Below, piece after piece: positions 29,049-38,208 of a stretch of DNA of 64,000 bases (its first letter is position 1; each line of letters begins with the position of its first letter). The stretch covers positions 62,001 to 126,000 of the forward strand of contig JANXSZ010000021.1 in assembly GCA_025356445.1 (NCBI GenBank), written 5' to 3'. The stretch is from Betaproteobacteria bacterium (GTDB lineage Bacteria > Pseudomonadota > Gammaproteobacteria > Burkholderiales > Burkholderiaceae_C). The translations under genes and the position numbers were made by a program. Under the pieces are notes generated by a model. The model was not told the DNA's origin and ran no database searches. It saw only the letters and a program-made list of their open reading frames with translations.

Positions 29049-30917
29049 TTAAATTTCTACCTTAGATCCCAATTCGACCACTGAATTGCTGGGCAGGTTC
29101 AGGAAGTCGGCTGCCGCACTGGCGTTGTGGTGCATCTGCGCAAACAGCTTTTCGCGCCACGGCGCCATGCCCCCGCCAATGGTGGGAATCACGGTGTCGC
29201 GCGAGAGGAAGTAGCTGGTGCTCATGGCTTCAAACTCACAGCCACGGCCCTTGATGTGGGCCAGCGCCTTGGGCACATCAGGGTCATTTTTAAAGCCGTA
29301 GTGGATGATGACCTGCCAGCACTGGTGGCCTAGGGATTCGATTTCAACCCGCTTGGCCATGCCAATCCACGGCACCTCATGGCTGCGCACGGTGACAAAC
29401 AGGTTGTTCTCGTGCAGCACCTTGTTGTGTTTGAGGTTGTGCAGCAGCGCGTTGGGCACGGTGCCCAATTCACTGGTCAAAAACACGGCGGTGCCCTCGA
29501 CCCGCACGGGGGGGCTGACGAACACGGCTTCCAGGAAGCCTTTGAGGTCCATGGCATCGGCGCGCTGGGAGGAGCCCAGAAGGTGACGGCCTTCCTTCCA
29601 GGTCAGCATCAGCGTGAAGATGGCGCCACCTATCAGCAACGGGAACCAGCCGCCTTCGGTCAATTTCATCAAATTGGACGCAAAGAAGGCAAAGTCAACG
29701 ATGAAGAACCAGCCTGTCGCGGCAATGCACAGCCACAGTGGGTATTTCCAGCCGTAGCGGATCACAAAGAACGTGAGGATGGTGGTGATCAGCATGTCTG
29801 TACATACCGCAATGCCGTAGGCTGCCGCCAGATTGCTGGAACTGCGGAACATGCCCACCGCCACCACAATCGCCACAAACAAGCCCCAGTTCACAAACGG
29901 GATGTAGATTTGCCCGGTGTCGCGCACGCTGGTGTGGACGATGTTGAGGCGCGGCAAGTAACCCAGCTGGATGACCTGTTTGGTGACAGAAAATGCGCCG
30001 GTAATCAAGGCTTGTGAGGCAATCACCGTGGCCATGGTGGCCAGCACCACAATCGGCACCAGCGCCCAATCAGGGGCCATCAAAAAGAACGGGTTTTTGA
30101 CGGCTTCAGGGTTGGCCAGCAGCAGCGCGCCCTGGCCAAAGTAATTCAGTGTCAGCGACGGCATCACCACCGAAAACCAGGCCAGGCGAATCGGCTTTTT
30201 ACCAAAGTGACCCATATCGGCATACAGCGCTTCGCCCCCGGTCACACACAACACCACGGCACCCAAAATGATGAAGGTGACATGGGGGTTTGTCCACATG
30301 AAGTCGATCGCGTACAGCGGGTTCAGCGCCTTCAGGATGATCGGGTTGGTCGCAATGTGGGTGATACCCAGCACCGAGATCACACCAAACCACACCAGGG
30401 TGATGGGCCCAAAAAACTTGCCGATGCCGGTAGTGCCCTTTTTTTGCACCAGGAACAGACCAAACAGAATCACCAGCGTGATGGGAATCACGTAGCGCTT
30501 GAACGCGGGGGAGACAATTTCCAGTCCCTCGACCGCTGACAGCACCGAGATGGCCGGGGTGATGACGCCATCGCCGTAGAACAAGCAAGTGCCAAAAATA
30601 CCAATCACCAGCAGCACACGCCGCAGTTGGGGCTTGTCGGCAACCGAGCTGGACGCCAGTGCCAGCATCGCCACCAGCCCGCCTTCGCCATGGTTGTCCG
30701 CCCGCAAGACCAGCACCACGTACTTGATGGACACGATGACCGTCAGTGTCCAAAAAAAGATGGACAGGATGCCGTAGACGTTTTGAGGGGTGAAAGGCAC
30801 ATGCCCTGAGCCAAAGACTTCTTTGACCGCGTAGAGCACGCTGGTACCGATGTCCCCGTAAACGACGCCAATGGCGCCAAGTGTCAGGGCTGCGAGAGAG
30901 GATTTTGTACTTTGCAC
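29049..30917 (-). CDS. kup: Kup-type low-affinity potassium transporter
   Basis: A 622-residue KUP/HAK/KT potassium-proton symporter. A GTG start (30917) follows GGGGGA. The N-terminus [20 protein letters not shown] is the family signature, followed by about 12 membrane helices to ~residue 440 and a cytoplasmic C-terminal domain. The [11 protein letters not shown] and [17 protein letters not shown] loops are conserved. It is the first gene of a kup-benE unit and lies downstream of gshA on the same strand. Confidence 0.95.
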   Translation of the reverse strand: MQSTKSSLAALTLGAIGVVYGDIGTSVLYAVKEVFGSGHVPFTPQNVYGILSIFFWTLTVIVSIKYVVLVLRADNHGEGGLVAMLALASSSVADKPQLRRVLLVIGIFGTCLFYGDGVITPAISVLSAVEGLEIVSPAFKRYVIPITLVILFGLFLVQKKGTTGIGKFFGPITLVWFGVISVLGITHIATNPIILKALNPLYAIDFMWTNPHVTFIILGAVVLCVTGGEALYADMGHFGKKPIRLAWFSVVMPSLTLNYFGQGALLLANPEAVKNPFFLMAPDWALVPIVVLATMATVIASQALITGAFSVTKQVIQLGYLPRLNIVHTSVRDTGQIYIPFVNWGLFVAIVVAVGMFRSSSNLAAAYGIAVCTDMLITTILTFFVIRYGWKYPLWLCIAATGWFFIVDFAFFASNLMKLTEGGWFPLLIGGAIFTLMLTWKEGRHLLGSSQRADAMDLKGFLEAVFVSPPVRVEGTAVFLTSELGTVPNALLHNLKHNKVLHENNLFVTVRSHEVPWIGMAKRVEIESLGHQCWQVIIHYGFKNDPDVPKALAHIKGRGCEFEAMSTSYFLSRDTVIPTIGGGMAPWREKLFAQMHHNASAAADFLNLPSNSVVELGSKVEI

Positions 30918-31094
30918 AGGTTTCCCCCGCGCTTAAGACCATGCTGGCCGGCTCGGGAGTCCGTTTTCTTTGGGAAGGCTATTTTGCACCTTTACAGAGT
31001 CGACGCAAACACGCGCCAACCAAGGAAAACCCCGTGAACCTGCGTTATGTTGCGGCGCAACAACTGCACCGCAGATGGCGCTGGCGAAAAAGCC

Positions 31095-32390
31095 TCAGCC
31101 GTAGATTTCTGTGTCAGGGTCCGAGGCTTCCAGCTCATAGCTCGCTGCCAGCATGGCCAGGCGGCCAATCACACCGTACATGTAGAAGCGGTTGGGCGCG
31201 CTGGCACCAGGTTTGATGCCCGCTTGAGGTAAGTGCGTACTCCGCTGGAAAGCCAGAGGTACAAAGCTTGACCCGGGCCCAGACAGGTTGTCGTCCATGC
31301 CTCTGTCGGCATGGACACGGTAAAAACCGCCCACCACATAGCGGTCCATCATGTAGACCACCGGTTCGGCTACCGATTCGTTGATGCGCTCGTTGGTCAG
31401 CACACCTTCTTGCACCAGCACCTCGGTCATCTCGGCACCGGGGCGCACATCGCTGCTACGATTTTTTTGGCGCTGCTTGATGTGTTCCAGGTCTTTCACA
31501 TCACGCACCGTGAACGCGCCCGAGCCGTCGTTGCTGTTGTCGGATTTGACAACGACAAACGGTTTTTCGTTGATACCGTACTCTTTGTACTTGCGCCGCA
31601 CTTTGGTCAGCAGGGCATCAATGTGGCTGCTGAGGGCGTCCATGCCCTTGTTTTCAGCAAAATTCACGCCACCGCAGCGCGCAAACATCGGGTTAATCAG
31701 CCACGGGTCAACGCCCAGCAGTTTGCCAAAGCGTTTGGCCACTTCTTCGTAGTTCTGAAAATGCAGGCTTTTGCGCCGCACCGACCAGCCCGCATGGAGA
31801 GGGGGCAGCAAATACTGCTGGCTCAGGTCTTCCAGGATGCCCGGGGCACCTGCGGCCAAATCGTTGTTGAGCAGCACGGTGCAGGGGTCAAAGTCTTTCA
31901 AACCCAGGCGTCCTTTGTCACGCAGCACGGGTTCCAGCGTGATGACGGTGCCATTGGGCAATTCAAAATCAGTGGCTGATTTGATGTCGGGGCTGATCGA
32001 GCCAAACCGGACATTCAGGCCCGCTGCATGAAAGATGCGCTTGAGCTGTGCCAGGTTGCTCAGGTACGAGGTGCTGCGGTTGTGGTTGTCGGGCACCAGC
32101 AGCAGGTTGCGCGCTTCGGGGCATATCTTTTCGATAGCAGCCATTGCCGCCTGCACGGCCAGTGGCAGCATATCGGCGGTCAAATTGTTCCATCCGCTGG
32201 GGTGCAGGTTGGTGTCCACCGGTGCGAGCTTGAAGCCCGAATTACGCACATCCACCGACGTGTAAAACGGCGGCGTATGCTCCATCCACTCCAGCCGAAA
32301 CCAGCGCTCGATCGCGGGGGTGGAGTCCAGAACGCGCTGTTCAAGCTCGTTGGTGGGGCCTGTCAAAGCCGTAATCATGTGGGGAACCAT
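31095..32390 (-). CDS. gshA: Glutamate--cysteine ligase (proteobacterial GshA type)
   Basis: A 431-residue glutamate-cysteine ligase of the form found mainly in beta- and some gammaproteobacteria, distinct from the E. coli enzyme; it catalyses the first step of glutathione synthesis. Recognisable blocks include DVRNSGFKLAPVDTNLHPSG near residue 50, FARCGGVNFAENKGMDAL, and the nucleotide-binding-like VVVKSDNSNDGSGAFTVRD. The start at 32390 has a second ATG (M5) three codons on. gshB is not in the window. A gamma-glutamyltransferase lies 3.5 kb away. Confidence 0.93.
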   Translation of the reverse strand: MVPHMITALTGPTNELEQRVLDSTPAIERWFRLEWMEHTPPFYTSVDVRNSGFKLAPVDTNLHPSGWNNLTADMLPLAVQAAMAAIEKICPEARNLLLVPDNHNRSTSYLSNLAQLKRIFHAAGLNVRFGSISPDIKSATDFELPNGTVITLEPVLRDKGRLGLKDFDPCTVLLNNDLAAGAPGILEDLSQQYLLPPLHAGWSVRRKSLHFQNYEEVAKRFGKLLGVDPWLINPMFARCGGVNFAENKGMDALSSHIDALLTKVRRKYKEYGINEKPFVVVKSDNSNDGSGAFTVRDVKDLEHIKQRQKNRSSDVRPGAEMTEVLVQEGVLTNERINESVAEPVVYMMDRYVVGGFYRVHADRGMDDNLSGPGSSFVPLAFQRSTHLPQAGIKPGASAPNRFYMYGVIGRLAMLAASYELEASDPDTEIYG

Positions 32391-32494
32391 GCGAAACCCT
32401 AGTGCGAATTAGTTGTAACCCATTCTAAGAGCTTGGATTTTCAAAAAAAACCACAATTTAGCGCCACCCACCAAAACAGGTTAGAAAACGAAGT

Positions 32495-32517
32495 TGTCTG
32501 ACACCCCATGTCAGACA
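32495..32517 (-). terminator. Perfect hairpin after proA, possible terminator
   Basis: TGTCTGACA (32495-32503) and TGTCAGACA (32509-32517) form a perfect 9-bp inverted repeat with a five-base loop, beginning six bases past the proA stop. A clear U tract is missing on either strand (only a short TTTT follows), so termination is plausible but not certain. Confidence 0.45.
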
Positions 32518-32522
32518 GGCTC

Positions 32523-33815
32523 TTACCCCCTCACTTCGCCTTCGCCCAGCACCACGTATTTCAGCGAGGTCAAGCCCTCCAGCCCCACCGGGCCCCGTGC
32601 ATGGAATTTGTCGGTGCTGATGCCGATTTCGGCCCCCAGTCCAAACTCGAACCCATCGGCAAACCGTGTGCTGGCGTTCACCATCACACTGGCCGAATCC
32701 ACCTCACGCAAAAAGCGCTGAGCGTGGACGTGGTTGGTGGTGATGATGGCGTCGGTATGGTGGCTGGAATAGTGGTTGATGTGGGCAATCGCCGCATCCA
32801 CCCCGTCCACGATTTTGATGCTGATGACGGGCGCGAGGTACTCCTCAAACCAGTCCTGTTCGGTGGCCGAGGTGATGGTTGCTATTGAACTGATAGCTGG
32901 TGTAGCCCGTAGGATAAGCGCTGAAGCCTCATCGCACCGCATTTCAACGCCCTTGGCCGCGTACACCGCACCGATCAAGGGTAAAAATGCGGCTGCCGCA
33001 CCCTGCGCTACCAGCAGGCCTTCAGCGGCGTTGCAGGGGCTGTATTTGTTCGTCTTGGCGTTGTCTGCCACCTTGACGGCCATGGCCACGTCGCAGGGGT
33101 CGTCCACGTAGACATGGCAGTTGCCGTCCAGGTGCTTGATGACGGGCACTTTGGCATCCCGGCTGATGCGCTCGATCAGCCCTTTGCCACCACGGGGGAT
33201 GATGACATCGACAAACTGCGGCATCGCAATCATTTGCCCCACGGCCTCACGGTCGGTGGTCTGCACCAGTTGCACGGCGTCAGCAGGCAAACCGGCCTCC
33301 ACCAGGGCTTGTTGCACCAGCGTCGCCAGCGCTTTGTTCGAGTGAATCGCTTCGGAACCGCCGCGCAAGATGCAGGCGTTACCGCTTTTGATCGCCAGCG
33401 AGGCGGCTTCGATCGTCACATTCGGGCGGCTCTCGTAAATCATGCCGAACACGCCAATGGGCACCCGCATCTGCCCCACGCGGATGCCGCTGGGCTGCTG
33501 CTTCATGCCTGTGATTTCGCCAATCAAATCCGGCATCACCGCGAGCTGCTCGCAGCCCTCGGCCACGGTGTCGATGATCTTGGAGCTGAGTTTCAGTCGG
33601 TCAACCAGCGGTGCCGCCAAACCCGCCGTGGTGGCGCTCGCCAGGTCTTTGGCGTTCTCAATGGCGAGACTTTCCAGGTTGCTGCGCAGCAACTGGGCGA
33701 GAATCCGAAGTGCTCTGCTTTTGGTAGCTGCTGGTGCCCGTGCCATGAGCGCAGAAGCAGCTTTGGCATGAGTACCTAGCGTTTGGACGTGTTCGGCAAT
33801 GTTGAATGCATTCAT
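32523..33815 (-). CDS. proA: Gamma-glutamyl phosphate reductase (glutamate-5-semialdehyde dehydrogenase)
   Basis: ProA, 430 residues, reduces gamma-glutamyl phosphate to glutamate-5-semialdehyde in proline synthesis. An aldehyde-dehydrogenase fold is seen, with [31 protein letters not shown] and PRGGKGLI; the catalytic Cys is in the [13 protein letters not shown] block. Between CDEASALIL and [12 protein letters not shown] lies [14 protein letters not shown], about ten residues more than I expect in the family, encoded by an AT-rich stretch (32881-32928) that resembles the window's dispersed repeat. proB is not adjacent. Glutamate semialdehyde is also the product of the ornithine aminotransferase domain encoded at 60826. 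Confidence 0.95.
   Translation of the reverse strand: MNAFNIAEHVQTLGTHAKAASALMARAPAATKSRALRILAQLLRSNLESLAIENAKDLASATTAGLAAPLVDRLKLSSKIIDTVAEGCEQLAVMPDLIGEITGMKQQPSGIRVGQMRVPIGVFGMIYESRPNVTIEAASLAIKSGNACILRGGSEAIHSNKALATLVQQALVEAGLPADAVQLVQTTDREAVGQMIAMPQFVDVIIPRGGKGLIERISRDAKVPVIKHLDGNCHVYVDDPCDVAMAVKVADNAKTNKYSPCNAAEGLLVAQGAAAAFLPLIGAVYAAKGVEMRCDEASALILRATPAISSIATITSATEQDWFEEYLAPVISIKIVDGVDAAIAHINHYSSHHTDAIITTNHVHAQRFLREVDSASVMVNASTRFADGFEFGLGAEIGISTDKFHARGPVGLEGLTSLKYVVLGEGEVRG
32881..32928. repeat. Dispersed short repeat copy inside proA
   Basis: The sequence has TGATAGCTGGTGTAGCCCGT followed by GGATAAGCGCTGAAGCC, the same layout as the copies at 22467-22505 and 40023-40067. It is in frame and adds roughly ten residues to ProA in a surface-loop position. 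Confidence 0.45.
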
Positions 33816-33833
33816 GCCTTTATTTTCTCACGC

Positions 33834-34727
33834 TCAGCCCGCGTGCGGTGAGGGGGTGAGGAGTTCTTGCGCCAGCGCATTGATGAGCCGGGCTTTGGGC
33901 TGCATGCGCAGTTGAACCAAGGCCATGCGGCGGGCTTCCAGCGCCCCGGGAATGTCCAGCACTCGCAGCTGTTTGTCCTGTGCCCACTGGGCACCCCGCA
34001 ATTGAGGCAGGATGGCCACGCCAAATTGGGCGCGAACCAAATCCACCATCGTTTCAATCGTGTTGAGTTCCAGCAGATCGGTTGGCTTGACCCGCAGGCG
34101 GTGCACGATGCGCTCGACCAGTTGACCGGTATGCTCGCTGCGGTCAAACCGGATGAACGGCTGGGTTTGCAGCATCTCTTTGGGCAAAAAATCGGGTGCT
34201 GTGCGAGGCGCCAGCACCACCATGGGCTCGGCATAGAGCGCTGCCCAGACCAGGTCGGAGGGGGGCGCATGGGTTTGCGTTTCGGTTTGCACCGCAACCG
34301 CTGCATCCAGATCGCCAGAGCGAATTTTGGCGACCAGGTCGGCCGATTTGGCCGCGCTCACATGCAGATCCAAAGCAGGGTACTGTCTTTTCAAGGCCAG
34401 CGCTGCTTGCAACAGGGGGCGTACCGCCGACACCACCGCCCCGACTTTCAAAGTGCCTGCAAGGGTTTCGGTGGCGGAGCCGCTGGCACGCATCAGCGCA
34501 TACTGCTCCACCAAGTTACGCACCTGCGGCAACAGGGCGCGACCGGCCTCATTGAGGCGAACTTGTTTGCCATGGCGGTCAAACAGCGGTCGCTTCAGCT
34601 CGTCTTCCAAGGCGCGCATTTGCAGGCCAATAGCCGCTTGGGTCAGCGCCACCTGCTGCGTGGCGGCGGCAAAGGAGCCTTCCGTGGCCACCGCTACAAA
34701 GGTTTTCAGGACACGGATGCTGCTCAT
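33834..34727 (-). CDS. LysR family transcriptional regulator
   Basis: A 297-residue LysR-type regulator from the ATG at 34727 (MSSIRVLKTFVAV), the standard N-terminus. The helix-turn-helix covers about residues 3-60 (GSFAAATQQVALTQAAIGLQ), then the co-inducer-binding domain. It is divergent from a Bug-type receptor and gamma-glutamyltransferase, which it probably regulates through the operator repeats at 34735-34782. It is separated from proA by 18 bases on the same strand and may read through into it. Confidence 0.92.
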   Translation of the reverse strand: MSSIRVLKTFVAVATEGSFAAATQQVALTQAAIGLQMRALEDELKRPLFDRHGKQVRLNEAGRALLPQVRNLVEQYALMRASGSATETLAGTLKVGAVVSAVRPLLQAALALKRQYPALDLHVSAAKSADLVAKIRSGDLDAAVAVQTETQTHAPPSDLVWAALYAEPMVVLAPRTAPDFLPKEMLQTQPFIRFDRSEHTGQLVERIVHRLRVKPTDLLELNTIETMVDLVRAQFGVAILPQLRGAQWAQDKQLRVLDIPGALEARRMALVQLRMQPKARLINALAQELLTPSPHAG

Positions 34728-34734
34728 GATGAAT

Positions 34735-34782
34735 AAAGAATTTCTTTGGTGAAGATAAAGAATTATTCGCTTTTTCTTTATC
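34735..34782. promoter_or_regulatory. LysR operator repeats upstream of the Bug/ggt genes
   Basis: Two inverted repeats occur in an AT-rich stretch just upstream of lysR: AAAGAA-T-TTCTTT at 34735-34747, and a perfect 9-bp pair GATAAAGAA (34754-34762) with TTCTTTATC (34774-34782). All half-sites share AAAGAA/TTCTTT, as expected for recognition and activation sites of one LysR protein. Confidence 0.6.
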
Positions 34783-34852
34783 AATTGAAATTCCATAATC
34801 ATTGCACTCATCCCTCATGCCCAGAACATTCAGCAAACCCCGAGAACCTGCC

Positions 34853-35815
34853 ATGACACCTTGCAAGCGCCTTTTGTTCTGTGCCTTCGCCTTGTCCGCC
34901 GCCGTGGGGTACGCGCAAACCTACCCTGTCAAGCAAATCCGCATGGTGGTGCCGTTCCCCGCAGGCGGGGCTACCGACCTGTTTGCCCGTGCGGTCTCGT
35001 TAAAACTGGGTGAAAAGCTGGGGGCGTCCGTCATGGTTGACAACAAGCCCGGCGCTGGCGGCGCGATTGGCACCGACATCGTGGCCAAAGCCTTGCCCGA
35101 CGGCTACACCCTGCTTTTGGCAACGTCCAGCACCCATTCGATAAGCCCGCATCTGGGGGCAAAACTGCCCTACGACGTTGCGCATGATTTCACGCCCATC
35201 GTTCACGTGGGCAATGCACCCAGCATCATGCTGGTGCCCAACAATTCGCCTGCCAAAACCGTCAAGGAGTGGGTGGATTACGCCAAAAAGAACCCGGGCA
35301 AGCTCAATTACGCCTCCAGTGGCAGCGGCACTGTCGTGCATCTCACGTCTGAGCTGTTCAAAGCACAGGCCGAGCTGTTTCTTTTGCATATTCCCTACAA
35401 AGGCACGGCGCAAGCCATCCCCGATTTGGTCAGCGGGCAGATCAATGTCATGTTTGACGCCTTGCCGTCCGGCATGCCCCATGTGCGTGACGGGCGCTTG
35501 CGTGCGCTGGGTGTGACCTCACTCAAGCGCTCGCCGCTGACACCTGACATCCCCGCTGTTGCAGAGACTTTGCCGGGCTTCGAGTCCAACACTTGGTTTG
35601 GTCTTTATGGCCCCAAAAACCTGCCCGCAGAGATGGTCACCAAGCTCAATGCCAGCGTCAATGCGGCGCTGGCTGATGCCGACGTGAAAGACCGCCTGAC
35701 CCGCTTGGGCATTGAGCCGGTGGGGGGAACGCCTGTGCAGTTTGCGAACATGGTGGCCGCCGACACGGGCAAATGGAAAAAACTGATCGCTGACCGCAAA
35801 ATCAAACTCGATTGA
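34853..35815 (+). CDS. Bug family tripartite tricarboxylate transporter substrate-binding protein
   Basis: A 320-residue periplasmic receptor of the Bug/TctC family. The ATG at 34853 gives a signal peptide (about 1-21, ending VGYAQ); an upstream ATG at 34817 is less likely. The mature start YPVKQIRMVVPFPAGGATD and the NKPGAGGAIGTD motif are diagnostic. Bug receptors bind carboxylates or amino acid-like ligands. No TctA/TctB permease is next to it, which is common for Bug genes. The neighbouring transferase suggests, without proof, a gamma-glutamyl or amino-acid ligand. Confidence 0.92.
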   Translation: MTPCKRLLFCAFALSAAVGYAQTYPVKQIRMVVPFPAGGATDLFARAVSLKLGEKLGASVMVDNKPGAGGAIGTDIVAKALPDGYTLLLATSSTHSISPHLGAKLPYDVAHDFTPIVHVGNAPSIMLVPNNSPAKTVKEWVDYAKKNPGKLNYASSGSGTVVHLTSELFKAQAELFLLHIPYKGTAQAIPDLVSGQINVMFDALPSGMPHVRDGRLRALGVTSLKRSPLTPDIPAVAETLPGFESNTWFGLYGPKNLPAEMVTKLNASVNAALADADVKDRLTRLGIEPVGGTPVQFANMVAADTGKWKKLIADRKIKLD

Positions 35816-35848
35816 GTTGTTGATTTCCCTTTTTGACAAGACCCCACC

Positions 35849-37462
35849 ATGAACTTCAACCACAGCAACCCCTACCTCAGCACCCGCTTGCCCGTGTTCG
35901 CACGCAATGTGGTCGCCACCTCCCACCCCTTGGCCTCGCAAGCCGGGTTGCGCATCCTGTACCAAGGGGGTAATGCGGTGGATGCCGCCATCGCTACCGC
36001 TGCCGTCATGACGGTGGTTGAGCCCGTCAGCAACGGCTTGGGCAGTGATGCCTTTTGTATCCTGTGGGATGGTCAGCAGCTGCATGGCCTCAATGCCTCG
36101 GGTCGCGCACCTCAAGGCTGGACACCCGCGTACTTCAAGGGCAAGTACGGCCCCGATGCCATGACCCCACCCAAGCGCGGCATGGATGCCGTGACGGTAC
36201 CCGGTGCTGTGCGCAGCTGGGTGGCCTTGAATGCACGCTTTGGCAAGCTGCCCTTTGCCGACCTGATGGCCCCCGCCATCGACATCGCGGAGCGGGGCTA
36301 CCTGGTGCCGCCCGTGGTGCAGCAAAAATGGGCGGCAGGGGCTGTCGATTTGGCCTCTCTCCCCGGTTTTGCGCAGAGTTTTTTACCTCGGGGGCGCGTG
36401 CCCCAGGTGGGCGAGTTGTTTCAATTCAAGGCTGCCGCACGGGCTTTGCGTGCCATTGCTAACAGCCAAGGGGAAGACTTCTACCAAGGTGAGATAGCTC
36501 AAGCCTTGGTGCGCTTTTCCACCGCGAACGGCGGGTGCCTGTCTATGCAGGATTTGGCTGCGTGCCAGCCCGAATGGGTGACGCCACTGGCCAAAGACTA
36601 CCGGGGTTACACGCTGCACGAGATACCACCCAACGGCCAAGGCATTGCAGCCCAGATGGCACTGGGCATTTTGGCGAATTTTGACGTCGCCAGCCTGCGC
36701 CTGGACAGTGCCGAGTACCAGCACCTGCAAATCGAGGCCATGAAGCTGGCTTTTGCCGATGTGTACCGCTATGTTGCCGAACCTACTGCCATGGCCTGTA
36801 CCCCGGCGCAGCTGCTGGACGACAACTACCTGGCCTCGCGTGCCCGCTTGATTGACATGCAGCGTGCGCAAGATTTCGGCGCCGGCAATCCGGTCAAAGG
36901 CGGCACCATCTACCTGACGGCTGCGGACGAAAGCGGCATGATGGTCAGCTTCATCCAAAGCAACTACATGGGCTTTGGCTCAGGCTGTGTCGAACCCAGC
37001 TTTGGCATCAGCCTGCAAAACCGGGGCCACGGCTTCAGCCTGGATGCCGGCAGTGCCAACGTGGTGGCCCCAGGCAAGCGTCCTTTCCACACCATCATTC
37101 CCGCTTTCCTGACCCAAAACGGCCAGCCTGTCATGAGCTTTGGTGTGATGGGCGGCAACATGCAGCCGCAAGGCCATATGCAGGTGTTGGCCCGCATGAT
37201 TGACCACCATCAGGCCCCCCAGGTCGCCTGTGACGCACCCCGTTGGCGCTATAACCAGGGGCTGGAAATCAATGTGGAAGCAGCGATGAACCCGCAAACC
37301 GTGCAAGGTTTGACAGCGCTGGGCCATCAGGTGGCCGTGATTGACGACCCGTACCAGGATTTCGGTGCCGGCCAGTTCATTTGCCGCGCAGGTGACCCCG
37401 CTGTCGAAGGTTATATTGCCGCCAGCGACCCCCGCCGCGATGGAGCCGCCGCCGGGTATTGA
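35849..37462 (+). CDS. ggt: Gamma-glutamyltransferase family protein
   Basis: A 537-residue N-terminal-nucleophile hydrolase of the gamma-glutamyltranspeptidase family. The proenzyme cleaves itself at a Thr; the matching site here is Thr353 in KGGTIYLTAADESG, with the downstream SFIQSNYMGFGSG block. GGNAVDAAIATAAVMTVVEP and GLGSDAFCILWDG are typical of the large subunit. No signal peptide is visible (MNFNHSNPYLSTRLP), so it resembles cytoplasmic YwrD-like members rather than the periplasmic enzyme. It follows the Bug receptor by 33 bases and probably shares its transcript. Confidence 0.92.
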   Translation: MNFNHSNPYLSTRLPVFARNVVATSHPLASQAGLRILYQGGNAVDAAIATAAVMTVVEPVSNGLGSDAFCILWDGQQLHGLNASGRAPQGWTPAYFKGKYGPDAMTPPKRGMDAVTVPGAVRSWVALNARFGKLPFADLMAPAIDIAERGYLVPPVVQQKWAAGAVDLASLPGFAQSFLPRGRVPQVGELFQFKAAARALRAIANSQGEDFYQGEIAQALVRFSTANGGCLSMQDLAACQPEWVTPLAKDYRGYTLHEIPPNGQGIAAQMALGILANFDVASLRLDSAEYQHLQIEAMKLAFADVYRYVAEPTAMACTPAQLLDDNYLASRARLIDMQRAQDFGAGNPVKGGTIYLTAADESGMMVSFIQSNYMGFGSGCVEPSFGISLQNRGHGFSLDAGSANVVAPGKRPFHTIIPAFLTQNGQPVMSFGVMGGNMQPQGHMQVLARMIDHHQAPQVACDAPRWRYNQGLEINVEAAMNPQTVQGLTALGHQVAVIDDPYQDFGAGQFICRAGDPAVEGYIAASDPRRDGAAAGY

Positions 37463-37498
37463 CCGGAGTCTGGAACGAAGCACCGAGAAACATAATTG

Positions 37499-38173
37499 AT
37501 GACGATGACCGCCAAACAAACCCAAATGATCTGTTGCATGGTGCTCTGCACAGCCTGTGGCATTGTGGATGCCGTTGGCTTTGTGCAGCACGGCATCTTT
37601 GCGGCCAACATGACCGGCAACACAGTGCTGCTGGGCCTGTCTGTGGCGCATGCGGAATGGGCTCACGCATTGGAGCGTGCCTTGCCGCTGTTAGCCTTCT
37701 TTCTGGGTTCCATGCTGGCACGGCTGCTGCTGAGCTGGACAGGCAAAAAACCCTGGATTCCCCTGCTGTGCGAAGCCGCTTTGATCGCCCTGGCACTGGT
37801 GCTCTTGTCCAGCAGTACCCTGTCTTTGGCGCTGATTGCGTTTGCGATGGGCATGCAAGCCTCCGCCGTCACCCAGTTCTCAGGCGTGACGCTGAGCACC
37901 GTGGTCATCACCAGCACGATGGCCCGCATAGCAGAGGCTTTTGCCGACCGCCTGTCCGCCTTGGCTCCAAGGGCTGGTGTACCTGCCACACCGCCTGCGA
38001 CCTCATCCGCGACTCCACCCGCTCGCCCCCCGTTGGGCTTGTACATGCTGACCTGGGTGTGCTACCTGAGCGGTGCTTTGATCGCCGGGCTGAGTGGCAC
38101 CCACACCGCAGCCGCCATGCTGACCGCCTCGCTGTTGGTGCTGGCTGCTGCTTGGATGACGCGCAGGCCGTAG
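37499..38173 (+). CDS. YoaK/DUF1275 family membrane protein
   Basis: A 224-residue membrane protein of the DUF1275 (YoaK) family, function unknown. CGIVDAVGFVQHGIFAANMTGNTV is the N-terminal family signature (shown split across helices 1 and 2), and GMQASAVTQFSGVTLSTVVITSTM the central one. About six helices are seen, with a Pro/Ala-rich loop near residues 160-178. It is 36 bases from ggt and may be the last gene of that unit. Confidence 0.85.
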   Translation: MTMTAKQTQMICCMVLCTACGIVDAVGFVQHGIFAANMTGNTVLLGLSVAHAEWAHALERALPLLAFFLGSMLARLLLSWTGKKPWIPLLCEAALIALALVLLSSSTLSLALIAFAMGMQASAVTQFSGVTLSTVVITSTMARIAEAFADRLSALAPRAGVPATPPATSSATPPARPPLGLYMLTWVCYLSGALIAGLSGTHTAAAMLTASLLVLAAAWMTRRP

Positions 38174-38208
38174 GGGGACTCAACCGCAAGTGTCTTCGCG
38201 GATCAACC

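Noticed and set aside
33721-33765. Further copy of the dispersed repeat near the 5' end of proA
   Set aside because: The residues it encodes (around [15 protein letters not shown]) are ordinary for ProA with no length change, so the similarity is probably chance.
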